A stretch of 64,000 nt of DNA from Streptomyces sp. NBC_01275 (lineage in GTDB: Bacteria > Actinomycetota > Actinomycetes > Streptomycetales > Streptomycetaceae), in NCBI RefSeq assembly GCF_026340655.1, contig NZ_JAPEOZ010000001.1, positions 7,192,001 through 7,256,000 of the forward strand, written 5' to 3'. The notes below the pieces were generated by a model that saw only the letters and a program-made list of their open reading frames with translations, made no database searches and had not been told where the DNA came from. Numbering within the stretch: the first letter of the stretch is position 1; each line of letters begins with the position of its first letter. The translations under genes and the position numbers were made by a program. Shown piece after piece: positions 8,370 through 16,229 of this stretch.

Positions 8370-9431
8370 ATGCGCATCACCGCCAGATACACCGCCCTGG
8401 CCGCCGCCGGCCTGCTGGCCCTCTCCTCGCTCACCGCCTGCGCCAACGACGCGGCCTCCACCGCCTCCACCGGCTCCGGCAGCAAGGGGGACGGCAAGGG
8501 GACGAAGGTCAAGATCATGGTCGGCGGCCTGGACAAGGTCATCTACCTGCCCGCGATGCTCACCCAGCGCCTGGGCTACTTCGACGCCGAGGGACTCGAC
8601 GTCGAGCTGCTGAGCGAGCCGGCCGGCGTGCAGGCCGAGACCGCGCTCGTCTCCGGCCAGGTCCAGGGCGCCGTCGGCTTCTACGACCACACCCTCGACC
8701 TTCAGGTGAAGGGCAAGGCGGTCGAGTCCGTCGTGCAGTTCTCGCACGCTCCCGGCGAGGTGGAGATCGTCTCCACCAAGGCGGAGGACGACATCACCTC
8801 GCCCAAGGACTTCAAGGGCAAGAAGCTCGGCGTCACCGGCCTCGGGTCCTCGACCGACTTCCTCACCAAGTACCTCGCCGTCAAGAACGGCGTGAAGGTC
8901 AGCGAGTTCACGCCGGTCGCCGTGGGCGCGGGGCCGACCTTCATCGCGGCGCTCCAGCAGGGCGCGATCGACGGCGGCATGACGACCGACCCGACCGTGG
9001 CGACCATCCTCGACAAGAAGGCGGGGAAGGTCCTCCTCGACATGCGCACTCCGCAGGGCTCCGAGGACGCGCTCGGCGGGCCGTATCCGTCGTCAAGCCT
9101 GTACATGCAGACGGACTGGGTCAACAGTCACAAGGACACGGTCCAGAAGTTGGCCAATGCATTCGTCAAGACGCTCAAGTGGATGTCCACCCACGGCGCG
9201 ACCGACATAGCTGACAAGATGCCGGCGGACTACTCCCAGGGCAGCAAGCTGCTGTACGCGGTGGCCATCAAGAACACGCTGCCGATGTTCACCGACGACG
9301 GCGTGATGCCCAAGGACGGCCCCGAGACCGTGGAGAAGGTCCTCAAGGCGTTCAACCCCACCATCCAGAACGCCACGGTGGACCTGAGCAAGACCTACAC
9401 GACCGAGTTCGTGGACAAGGCGACAGGGTGA
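8370..9431 (+). CDS. ABC substrate-binding lipoprotein, NMT1/SsuA-like
   Basis: 353 residues. The signal peptide ends in the lipobox LTAC (Cys24), so it is a lipoprotein anchored outside the membrane. The mature part has the NMT1/THI5-like pattern: VKIMVGGLDKVIYLPAMLTQRLGYFDAEGLDVELL near the start, then GVQAETALVSGQVQGAVGFYDHT and KKLGVTGLGSSTDFLTKYL. This fold binds small solutes such as sulfonates, nitrate, taurine or thiamine precursors. ACAAGGAC precedes the ATG. Upstream at about 8305-8338 a short direct repeat (CATGCCTCACCCC twice) fills the gap after the permease. The regulators on both sides suggest induction by the substrate or a related carboxylate. Confidence 0.9.
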   Translation: MRITARYTALAAAGLLALSSLTACANDAASTASTGSGSKGDGKGTKVKIMVGGLDKVIYLPAMLTQRLGYFDAEGLDVELLSEPAGVQAETALVSGQVQGAVGFYDHTLDLQVKGKAVESVVQFSHAPGEVEIVSTKAEDDITSPKDFKGKKLGVTGLGSSTDFLTKYLAVKNGVKVSEFTPVAVGAGPTFIAALQQGAIDGGMTTDPTVATILDKKAGKVLLDMRTPQGSEDALGGPYPSSSLYMQTDWVNSHKDTVQKLANAFVKTLKWMSTHGATDIADKMPADYSQGSKLLYAVAIKNTLPMFTDDGVMPKDGPETVEKVLKAFNPTIQNATVDLSKTYTTEFVDKATG

Positions 9432-9444
9432 CGAGGTGTGGGAT

Positions 9445-9481
9445 GACGGAATGACCGTCTGACGGAATGACCGTCTGACGG
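9445..9481. terminator. Two tandem hairpins at the end of the ABC operon
   Basis: The 16-bp unit GACGGAATGACCGTCT occurs twice head to tail (9445-9460 and 9461-9476). Each copy contains GACGG-AATGA-CCGTC, a five-pair hairpin. It lies between the importer operon and the convergent response regulator, so it probably acts as a terminator. Confidence 0.55.
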
Positions 9482-9555
9482 TCGAGTGGGCGGTGGGCCG
9501 GAATCCGTATCCCAGGAGGGCACGGTTCCTTCCCCCGCCCCCATGGGCCGTGCCC

Positions 9556-10236
9556 TCAGGCGCGGGTCGCCCACACGTAGCGGTGTTCCGGGCGGCCCGC
9601 GTCGCCGTACTTCAGGGTCAGCCGGGCCCTCCCCGTGCGCTCCAGGAGCTTCAGATAGCGCTGGGCGGTCTGTCGGCTCACTCCCGTCCGATCCGCGATC
9701 TCCTGGGCCGACAGGGGCCCTTCGGCGTTCATCAGGGACTGGCGTACGAGCTCGGCGGTGGTGGGGGAGTGCCCTTTGGGCAGCCCGGGCTCCGAGGGCG
9801 CGGACAGGGCGCCGAAGATGCGGTCGACGTCGGCCTGCTCGGCCTCGCCGCCGCCGTCCAGGGTGCGGCGCAGATCGGCGTACGCCTCCAGCTTGGCGCG
9901 CAGGCCCGCGAAGGCGAACGGTTTCACCAGGTACTGCAGGGCGCCGTGGCGCATCGCGGCCTGCACCGTGGTGACGTCCCGCGCCGCGGTCACCATGATC
10001 ACGTCGGTCTGGTGGCCGCGCCGGCGCATCTCCTGGACGACCTCGAGACCCGTCTCGTCGGGCAGATAGTGGTCCAGCAGGACCAGATCCAGATGGGGCA
10101 GCAGTTCGAGCTGGCGCAGGGCGTCGGCCGCGTTGTGCGCCTCGCCGGCGACATGGAAGCCCGGCACCTTCTCGACGTAGGCGGCGTTGACCCGGGCGAC
10201 TCTGGTGTCGTCGTCCACCACCAGGACCTCGATCAT
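9556..10236 (-). CDS. CitB/DcuR-family response regulator, paired with kinase
   Basis: 226 residues. Receiver: MIEVLVVDDD, acceptor Asp in DLVLLDHYLPDETGLEV, VIMVTAA, YLVKPFAF. Effector: SAQEIADRTGVSRQTAQRYLKLLERTGRARLTLKYGDAGRPEHRYVW. The ATG overlaps the kinase stop (atga), so kinase and regulator are translated together. This family controls transport and use of citrate, malate or other di- and tricarboxylates in many bacteria; the neighbouring ABC importer or the ActP-like symporter may be targets. It is a close paralogue of the regulator at 5703-6395, with near-identical receiver and HTH motifs. Confidence 0.94.
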   Translation of the reverse strand: MIEVLVVDDDTRVARVNAAYVEKVPGFHVAGEAHNAADALRQLELLPHLDLVLLDHYLPDETGLEVVQEMRRRGHQTDVIMVTAARDVTTVQAAMRHGALQYLVKPFAFAGLRAKLEAYADLRRTLDGGGEAEQADVDRIFGALSAPSEPGLPKGHSPTTAELVRQSLMNAEGPLSAQEIADRTGVSRQTAQRYLKLLERTGRARLTLKYGDAGRPEHRYVWATRA

Positions 10237-11939
10237 CGCGTGTCCTCCTCGGCCGTGCTCCGCGCCGGTGCGGCCAGAGCGGGCTCCAGGGGGCCTGTCA
10301 GAGCGGATTCCGGTGCGGATTCCGGTGCGGGCTCGGCCAGCGCCTCCGGCAGGACGACGGTGAACTCCGCGCCCCCGCCGGTCGCCTCGCCGACCGCGGC
10401 GCTGCCGCCCTGCCGCTCGGCGAGCCTGCGGACCAGGGAGAGCCCGATGCCCCGCTTGCCGTGCGCCGGCGGCTTCTTCGTGGACCAGCCCTCGGTGAAG
10501 ACCAGCTCCCGCTGCTCGGCCGGGATCCCGGGCCCGGTGTCGCACACCCTGAGGACGGCGGTGCGGCCCTCGGCGCGCAGTTCGATCTCCACGCGCGCGT
10601 GGGGGGTGCCCGCGACGGCGTCGAGCGCGTTGTCCACGAGGTTGCCCACGACGGTGACCAGCCCGCGCGGATCGACCAGCCGGTCGGGCAGCCGGGTGCG
10701 GTCCGAGACCCACAGGGCGACCCCGCGCTCCGCCGCGACGGTGGCCTTGCCGACCAGCAGGGCGGCGAGCAGCGGGTCCCCGATCTTCTCGGTCACCTGC
10801 TCCGCGGTGACCCGGTGGTCGCCGACCACCTCTCCGACGAAGTCCACGGCGTCGTCGTACATCTCCAGTTCGAGCAGGCCGAGCAACGTGTGCATGCGAT
10901 TGGCGTGTTCATGGTCCTGGGCGCGCAGCGCGTCGATCAGGCCGTGCGTGGAGTCCAGCTCGCGGCCGAGCTGCTCCAGCTCGGTGCGGTCGCGCAGGGT
11001 GGCCACGGCGCCGTCGTCGTCGGTGGGCATCCGGTTGACGACCAGGACGCGGTGCCCGCGGACGGCGATCAGATCCGTGCCGGTCACCCGGCCGGCCAGC
11101 ACGTCGGCCGTACGGCCCTCCCCGAGCGCCTCGTCGGGGGAGCGGCCGACCGCCTCCTCCCCGATGCCCAGGAGGCGCTGGGCCTCGTCGTTGAGCAGCC
11201 GGACGCGGCCGGCCCGGTCCAGGGCGACGACGCCTTCCCGGATGCCGTGCAGCATCGCCTCGCGCTCGGCGAGCAGCGCCGAGATATCGGAGAAGGCCAG
11301 GTCACGGGTCTGCCGCTGGACGCGGCGGGAGATCAGCCAGGCGGCCAGCGCGCCCACGGCGAGTGCGCCGCCCGCGTACGCGAACAGCCCCGGGATGGCG
11401 TGGATCAGGCGGGCCCGCACGCTGTTGTACTCGATGCCGACCGAGACCGCTCCGACGATCGTGCCGTCGCTGTCGCGCAGGGGGACCTTGCCGCGGGCGG
11501 AGCGCCCCAGGGTGCCGTTGTCGATCTCCATCACGTCCTTGCCGGCCAGGGCCTGGCTCGGGTCCGTGGAGACATGGCCGCCGACCTGCTTGGGGTCGGT
11601 GTGCGACCAACGCGTGCCGTTGAGGTCCATCACCACGACGTACTCCGCGCCGCTGGCCTTGCGGATCCGTTCGGCCTCCTGCTGCACCGGGCCGTCGACC
11701 GTCGGGGCTGTGGTGCGCAGATCCTCGGCGATCTGCGGCACCGCCGCGGTGGTCTGCGCGATGGCCAGCGCGCGGCTCATCGCCTGGTCGTCCAGCTGGT
11801 CGCCGAGCGGGGCCAGGAACAGCCCGGTCGCGAGCACCACGACCCCCGCGGTGATCGCCAGCTGCATGAGCAGGAGCTGCGAGAACATGCGCCGCGGCAT
11901 GCCGAGGCGCAGGCGACGGGCGGGGGGAGAGGGGCTCAT
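10233..11939 (-). CDS. DcuS/CitA-type sensor histidine kinase
   Basis: 568 residues. A membrane helix at about residues 20-45 is followed by a periplasmic-type Cache/PAS sensor (to about residue 180) with RIRKASGAEYVVVMD and RSARGKVPLRDSDGTIVGAVSVG, a second helix (AYAGGALAVGALAAWLI), a cytoplasmic PAS domain, and the CitA-type phospho-acceptor region RAQDHEHANRMHTLLGLLEL. The ATPase has NLVDNALDAV, RVCDTGPGI and GKRGIGLSLVRRL. This is the classic citrate/C4-dicarboxylate sensor layout. ATG 11939 (MSPSPPARRLRL) is chosen over an in-frame TTG two codons earlier. The gene is translationally coupled to its regulator. Confidence 0.94.
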   Translation of the reverse strand: MSPSPPARRLRLGMPRRMFSQLLLMQLAITAGVVVLATGLFLAPLGDQLDDQAMSRALAIAQTTAAVPQIAEDLRTTAPTVDGPVQQEAERIRKASGAEYVVVMDLNGTRWSHTDPKQVGGHVSTDPSQALAGKDVMEIDNGTLGRSARGKVPLRDSDGTIVGAVSVGIEYNSVRARLIHAIPGLFAYAGGALAVGALAAWLISRRVQRQTRDLAFSDISALLAEREAMLHGIREGVVALDRAGRVRLLNDEAQRLLGIGEEAVGRSPDEALGEGRTADVLAGRVTGTDLIAVRGHRVLVVNRMPTDDDGAVATLRDRTELEQLGRELDSTHGLIDALRAQDHEHANRMHTLLGLLELEMYDDAVDFVGEVVGDHRVTAEQVTEKIGDPLLAALLVGKATVAAERGVALWVSDRTRLPDRLVDPRGLVTVVGNLVDNALDAVAGTPHARVEIELRAEGRTAVLRVCDTGPGIPAEQRELVFTEGWSTKKPPAHGKRGIGLSLVRRLAERQGGSAAVGEATGGGAEFTVVLPEALAEPAPESAPESALTGPLEPALAAPARSTAEEDTR

Positions 11940-12112
11940 ACCCAAGACGGTACGTGGGTGGACCCGCGCAGCCGTAGGGGTGTGTGGTGTGGATCTCTTG
12001 ACCGGCTCAAGAGGAAACGGTTCGGCCGCGCCTGGGACGAGGTCCGGACGGGGTTACGGGATGGGCGGTCGGGATGGGCGGTACGGGTGGTGCGGGACGG
12101 GGATACGGGGCT

Positions 12113-13138
12113 TCAGCGCGCCGTCGCCGTCAGCCGGTGCGTCGCCGTCCGCGCGTGCGCCGCTGTCGGCTCGTGCGCTGCTGTCCGCGCGTGCGTCGCT
12201 GCCGGCTTCTGCGTCGCCGGCAACTCCTCCACCGCCACCACGTCCATCCGCCCGGGTGAACCGAGGACCGACGCCCCGCAGCTCTCCGCGCGCGGCGGCT
12301 GCGACGCGACCTGGGCCACGACGACCCGCCAGCGGCGTCCGTCGGTGTGCGCGACGGTCACCTCCCAGCGCGGCGCCTCCCCGGCGGTGAGGACGACGCC
12401 GAGCGCCTCTGCCGCGTCCTCGCCGGTCACCCCGCGCACGGCCAGCTCCGCCGCCTGGCCGGGCCGCTCCCAGGCCGAACGTCCTCGGCACCCCTCCAGG
12501 ACGATCCGGCCCTCCTGGACGCCGTGCAGGACCTCCTTGACGGTGTGGGCCTCGGCGCGCCCGTACGCGTAGCCGTACGGCAGGACGAGCAGTGTGGGGG
12601 AGAAGCGATGTCCGCCCAGATGAGTGACCTCCCAGGCGCCCGCCACCCCCGACGCGGCGAGTTCGGCGGCGAGCGGGCGGCCGAGCAGGGCGCAGCAGCG
12701 GTCGCGCTTGCCGTTGGTGCAGACGAGGGCGAGCGGATCCCCGGTGTGGGCACGGCCCCGGACCGCGGTGTCGAAGGTGTGGTGGTCGCCCCGGCCGAGC
12801 GCGGCGAAGTCGATGTCCAGCAGCTGCCCCGGATCGTGGGTCGCGGCGCTGCGCAGCCACGTCTTCCCGGGGGCCGTGTGGGCCGCGTACACCTGGCGCA
12901 GCGGCGGCGCGCCGAAGTCCGCGTGACGTCCGGGACGCCGGATGAGCGCGATCCGTACGCCCGTGTCCCGCACGGCCGCCTCCAGGGCGCGGCCCAGCGC
13001 TCGGTCCAGGTGGCTCGAGACCAGCGCGTCGGCGCCCCAAGGGCCGGGCTGTTCCAGCAGGAGCCAGGTCGTTGCCGTGGCCGCGGTTCCGGACAGGGGC
13101 TCGTCGAGGTCCCGCGAGACGGTCGCGCACGTACTCAC
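12113..13138 (-). CDS. Sucrase/ferredoxin-like protein (thioredoxin-fold)
   Basis: 341 residues from GTG 13138 (VSTCATVSRDL). The Suc_Fer-like family signs are RIALIRRPGRH near residue 60, LVCTNGKRDRCCALLGRPLAAEL (Cys cluster of the thioredoxin-like 2Fe-2S-type domain, about residues 130-155) and VTHLGGHRFSPTLLVLPYG. The last 40 residues are a low-complexity run of AATHARTAAH-like repeats, seen in the DNA as a 12-15 base degenerate repeat at 12113-12230. The biochemical role of this family is poorly known; a redox or iron-related role fits the iron-box-like site lying on its translation start. It is a stand-alone gene. Confidence 0.85.
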   Translation of the reverse strand: MSTCATVSRDLDEPLSGTAATATTWLLLEQPGPWGADALVSSHLDRALGRALEAAVRDTGVRIALIRRPGRHADFGAPPLRQVYAAHTAPGKTWLRSAATHDPGQLLDIDFAALGRGDHHTFDTAVRGRAHTGDPLALVCTNGKRDRCCALLGRPLAAELAASGVAGAWEVTHLGGHRFSPTLLVLPYGYAYGRAEAHTVKEVLHGVQEGRIVLEGCRGRSAWERPGQAAELAVRGVTGEDAAEALGVVLTAGEAPRWEVTVAHTDGRRWRVVVAQVASQPPRAESCGASVLGSPGRMDVVAVEELPATQKPAATHARTAAHEPTAAHARTATHRLTATAR

Positions 13139-13157
13139 AGAGGTGAGCCTAACCTGA
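13139..13157 (-). promoter_or_regulatory. Probable DmdR/IdeR iron box at the start of the sucrase/ferredoxin-like gene
   Basis: AGAGGTGAGCCTAACCTGA matches 16 of 19 positions of the actinobacterial iron box TTAGGTGAGCCTAACCTAA, including the whole central GGTGAGCCTAACCT. It ends directly against the GTG start codon on the minus strand, so a bound repressor would cover the ribosome-binding/start region of the DNA. In Streptomyces such boxes are bound by the iron-dependent repressor DmdR1. This predicts expression under iron limitation. Confidence 0.75.
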
Positions 13158-13192
13158 CTTGACGCGACGTGACTTCCGGCGGGGCATGTTTC

Positions 13193-13345
13193 CCGCCCCC
13201 GCCCGCCCGCGTCCCCGGCTCCCGCCCGCGTCCCCGGCTCCCGCCCGCGTCCCCGGCTCCCGCCCGCGTCCCCGGCTCCCGCCCCCGCCCGCGTCCCCGG
13301 CTCCCGCCCCCGCCCCCGTCCCCGGCTCCCGCCCCCCGCTCCCGC
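13193..13345. repeat. GC-only 19-bp (then 25-bp) tandem repeat
   Basis: GTCCCCGGCT recurs at 13211, 13230, 13249 and 13268 (period 19) and then at 13293 and 13318 (period 25, with CCCCGCC inserted). The strand is almost purely pyrimidine with G. Open frames through it are repeat artefacts. It lies downstream of the citrate-synthase-like gene and upstream of the iron box. Confidence 0.85.
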
Positions 13346-13443
13346 TCTGCCCCCCCGGCTCCCGCCCCGCGTCCACGCGCGCGTGGGTGCACGTGAAACC
13401 GGGACAGCGTCCCCTGCCCGCCCACGTGGCCCGTCCAGCCTGC

Positions 13444-14724
13444 CTACGTCGGCAGCGGTCGGGGCGGCTGAGGGCCCACGTAGTGGCCGCTGGGGCGCAT
13501 ACGGAGCGGGCGCTCGCCGTACTCCTCCAGGGTGTGGGCGATCCAGCCCGCCGTACGGGCGACGGCGAAGATCGTCTCGCCCGCCGAGGCCTCCATCCCG
13601 CAGGACGCGGTGAACACCGCCAGCGCCAGGTCCACGTTGGCGTGCAGCGGGGCGTGCCGGGCGGTCGTCGCCGCGATGTCGCGGGCCGCGGCGAGCGCGG
13701 GCGCGGCGTCGGGGATGTCCTCCAGGAGGGCGAAGAGGGCACGCGCGCGTGGGTCCTCGCCGGGGTAGAGCCGGTGGCCGAGGCCCGGGATCCGGCGGCC
13801 CGCGCGCAGCTCCTCCGCGATCACGGGGGCGGCCGTGCCGAGGTCCAGCACCTCGAGCAGCAGGCGGTGGGCGAGGCCGCTCGCCGCGCCGTGCAGCGGT
13901 CCCTCGATGACGCCGAGCCCGGCGGAGACGGCCGCGTAGGCGTGTGCCCGGGCCGACGCGGCGACGCGCACCGCGAGCGTCGAGGCGGCCAGGTCGTGGT
14001 CGGCGAGCAGGCCCAGCGCCGTGTCCAGCACGCGCAGCCGCGCCTGCTCGGCAGGCCGCCCGCTGAGCCGCCTCCACAGGCGGCGGGCCAGGGAGCCCTC
14101 GTCCGGGTGCTGTTCCCGGTCCTCGTCTTGGTAGGTGAGCGGCTTCGGCGGGAGGGCGGCGACTAGGGTGGGGATCAGGATGCGCGCGGTGCCGAGCACG
14201 GCCTCCTCGGACAGGTCGTAGCGCAGGGGGTCCGCGACCGAGGCGGCGATGGCGGCGACCCGCAACCGGTCGACGGGGCCGGTGTGCTCGGGCAGCGCGG
14301 CGACCGCGTGGCGGGCGGCCTCGACCGAGGGCTCCGGCGCGGTGAAGGCGGCTCCGGGGTGCATCCGGCCGGTCCACAGCCACTCGGCGACCTCTTCGTA
14401 GGAGTGCCGGGCGGCCAACTCGGTCGCGTCGACGCCCCGGAAGTAGTACCGGTCCGTGTCGATGAACGTGAGGCGGGTGCGTACGGACAGGTCGGCGCCC
14501 GATCCTGGACTCCCGGCGCTCTCCCGCCTGTTGCGCCGGGCGAGCGCCCCGACCTCCTCGGCGTCGAAGGTGCTGCCCCGGCCGCCGGACACCCGCCGGC
14601 TGCTGAGCCGGCCGCGGCTGACGTACGCGTACACGGTCTCGGGTTTCACACCGAGCAGTTCGGCGGCCTCCTTGGTGCTCAGCCGTCGGTCGGGGCGGCC
14701 GGGGCCGGGGTCTTGATCGCGCAT
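13444..14724 (-). CDS. HTH-citrate synthase fusion protein
   Basis: 426 residues. Residues 15-60 (LSTKEAAELLGVKPETVYAYVSRGRL) form an excisionase/MerR-like helix-turn-helix. From about residue 80 onward is a citrate synthase domain with LLADHDLAASTLAVRVAAS, catalytic-type His278 (GPLHGAA), His317 (GLGHRLY) and Asp365 (HANVDLAL), so the active-site triad is kept. The enzyme would condense acetyl-CoA (or another acyl-CoA) with oxaloacetate. A DNA-binding head on a citrate synthase is unusual outside actinobacteria; it suggests either DNA binding or a re-used recognition module. The DcuS/CitA-type system nearby might link it to carboxylate sensing, though this is speculative. Confidence 0.9.
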   Translation of the reverse strand: MRDQDPGPGRPDRRLSTKEAAELLGVKPETVYAYVSRGRLSSRRVSGGRGSTFDAEEVGALARRNRRESAGSPGSGADLSVRTRLTFIDTDRYYFRGVDATELAARHSYEEVAEWLWTGRMHPGAAFTAPEPSVEAARHAVAALPEHTGPVDRLRVAAIAASVADPLRYDLSEEAVLGTARILIPTLVAALPPKPLTYQDEDREQHPDEGSLARRLWRRLSGRPAEQARLRVLDTALGLLADHDLAASTLAVRVAASARAHAYAAVSAGLGVIEGPLHGAASGLAHRLLLEVLDLGTAAPVIAEELRAGRRIPGLGHRLYPGEDPRARALFALLEDIPDAAPALAAARDIAATTARHAPLHANVDLALAVFTASCGMEASAGETIFAVARTAGWIAHTLEEYGERPLRMRPSGHYVGPQPPRPLPT

Positions 14725-14770
14725 GGGGGTCACCGTAGTGGCAGCGCGGCGCCCGTCGACGTGACAGAAG

Positions 14771-14806
14771 AAGGCCCCGGCGTCGCGCTCGGCGGTCCGG
14801 GGCCTT
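14771..14806 (-). terminator. Terminator hairpin after the 79-aa gene
   Basis: AAGGCCCCGG (14771-14780) pairs exactly with CCGGGGCCTT (14797-14806) around a 16-base loop. A second hairpin, GCCCGGG/CCCGGGC, sits at 14818-14838. Both lie between the small gene (ends 14844) and the citrate-synthase-like gene on the minus strand, so they should separate the two transcripts. Confidence 0.75.
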
Positions 14807-14843
14807 TCTCGAAAAGAGCCCGGGCGTTTGTCCCGGGCCGGTC

Positions 14844-15083
14844 TCAGGCGTCCGGAATATCGGCCTTCGCGCGAATGAGGGTCTCGCGGGAGATGACGAC
14901 GATGCGTTCGTAGTCGGCGCGGGAGGCGTCGGACGGAAGGCCGGGGTCCAGTGAATCCGTGGCATCCGTACCGATAACGGCGAAATTCCCGTCGGCAAGC
15001 TCGAAAATATCGGGGCAATTCGCTCCGCTCACACTTCCCCGAGCGTGCGGAGATGCACCGATCCGACGGATGATCTGACTCAC
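14844..15083 (-). CDS. Small conserved Streptomyces-type protein, 79 aa
   Basis: Starts at GTG 15083 with AAGGGAAG upstream (VSQIIRRIGAS). The readable core is NCPDIFELADGNFAVIGTDATDSL followed by ADYERIVVISRETLIRAKADIPD. It has no signal peptide or membrane helix. I recognise the NCPDIFELADG.FAVIG pattern as a small-protein type common in Streptomyces but know no function. It is followed on the same strand by terminator hairpins and preceded, 266 bp upstream, by the DUF6082 gene, also on the minus strand; such small proteins often sit beside DUF6082 genes. Confidence 0.75.
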   Translation of the reverse strand: MSQIIRRIGASPHARGSVSGANCPDIFELADGNFAVIGTDATDSLDPGLPSDASRADYERIVVISRETLIRAKADIPDA

Positions 15084-15349
15084 TGTTGCTTCCCTTGGGT
15101 CCGATGGCTTGCGCACGACGACTGCGCGGCGCAAGGCGGTCCCTGTGGGGTGCGCTCGTCATCCGGCGGCGTAGGCGGCGGTCTGGTGGGGTCCCCTACG
15201 CGATCAAGCGTGAGTCAACTCCCTGACGTCCCGCTTAACCGCGTACTTCACCTGTTCGTTATGGGCCGTGGGTGTGAATTCGCCGACGGGGTCGCGAGGC
15301 CGGAAGTGCGAGCCCTCGGCTGCCGGAGTGCGCCGAGGACCGGGGTAAG

Positions 15350-15907
15350 TCAGGTGCTCGGAGGTTCGCCGACCACCCACCATTCGTCCGTGTCGGACTC
15401 CTCGAGTTGTGTCAGGAGTTCGTCCACCATGCGGCCGAGTTCCGCCTCGTCCGAGCCGTCGGCAATGGTGGCCCGCTGGTGTCTGGTCGCGTACCAGTAC
15501 TCCCGTACGACAGGATTCTGCAGAATGCCCCGGATGTAACCGAAGAACTCTTCGCGGGAGATATTGCCGATCCGGTAATAAAAGAGCGCGTTCGTGTAGA
15601 GCGCGTTGGCGTAGAGGTACTGACGTCGCTGCTTGGTGGACACGGGCGCCTCGAAGAGATCCAGCACCTCCGCCAGTTCGGGGTCGTCGATGGCCTTGCT
15701 CAGCAGTTCCCAGTGCAGGCGCTGCTGGTTGGCCAGGTTGGTGTGCTGCTGGGAGTGGGCGGTGCGTTCCAGGTGTTCCAGCCGTACGCGCAGTGCCTCC
15801 AGCGCATGGCGCTGGGCCGCCATGGTGACGAGAGCGCCCGCGGCCATGCCGGCGGCCGCCGCGGCGACCGCGCCGAGTCCGCGGACCCCGGATTTCTGTG
15901 TGGCCAT
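15350..15907 (-). CDS. DUF6082 family protein
   Basis: 185 residues. An N-terminal membrane helix (GLGAVAAAAAGMAAGALVTMAA) is followed by a heptad-like segment (LEALRVRLEHLERTAHSQQHTNLANQQRLHWELLSKAI) and the conserved block RRQYLYANALYTNALFYYRIGNISREEFFGYIRGILQNPVVREYW, which marks the DUF6082 family of streptomycetes. The C-terminus is acidic. Probably membrane anchored with the bulk in the cytoplasm. The function is unknown. It is divergent from the CobW gene across a 322-bp gap in which I see no clear operator. Confidence 0.8.
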   Translation of the reverse strand: MATQKSGVRGLGAVAAAAAGMAAGALVTMAAQRHALEALRVRLEHLERTAHSQQHTNLANQQRLHWELLSKAIDDPELAEVLDLFEAPVSTKQRRQYLYANALYTNALFYYRIGNISREEFFGYIRGILQNPVVREYWYATRHQRATIADGSDEAELGRMVDELLTQLEESDTDEWWVVGEPPST

Positions 15908-16229
15908 GTCAAAAACCCCCGATCGGGCGGCCGTGCGCCGGTCGTCGGGGTGCGGGCGGGCTGACGGGGACCGGCGAGCGGCGGGCGGCGCGTGCCGTCT
16001 CCCAGAGTGCCGAGCGGCTCTGATCGGCGGGGGAGGCGGAGGGGAGGCGCACGGAGGGAAGCGAGGGTCGCACGCCAGGGCGCCTTGCCCAACGTCTGCC
16101 CCGCGCGGGCGGTTGACAAGCGTTCACTCCGGGGTGATTCCCACGGCTCGTATCCTGGGTCGGCATTCCATCCCCGGACGCGCGCCCGGCCGTGAGCCGG
16201 TGCACGCGGAGGCGCCAGAGAGGTCGCAC

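Noticed and set aside
13200..13345. CRISPR array
   Set aside because: Units are contiguous with no unique spacers, so it is a simple tandem repeat.
13159..14166. Plus-strand frames rich in PAPARVPGSRPRPRLP through the GC repeat
   Set aside because: Pure translation of the 19-bp repeat and antisense of the citrate synthase gene.
16080..16160. Zur box or TTGACA promoter upstream of the CobW gene
   Set aside because: TTGACA is present, but no -10 lies at a proper distance and no Zur-like TGAAAATGATTTTCA sequence is seen.
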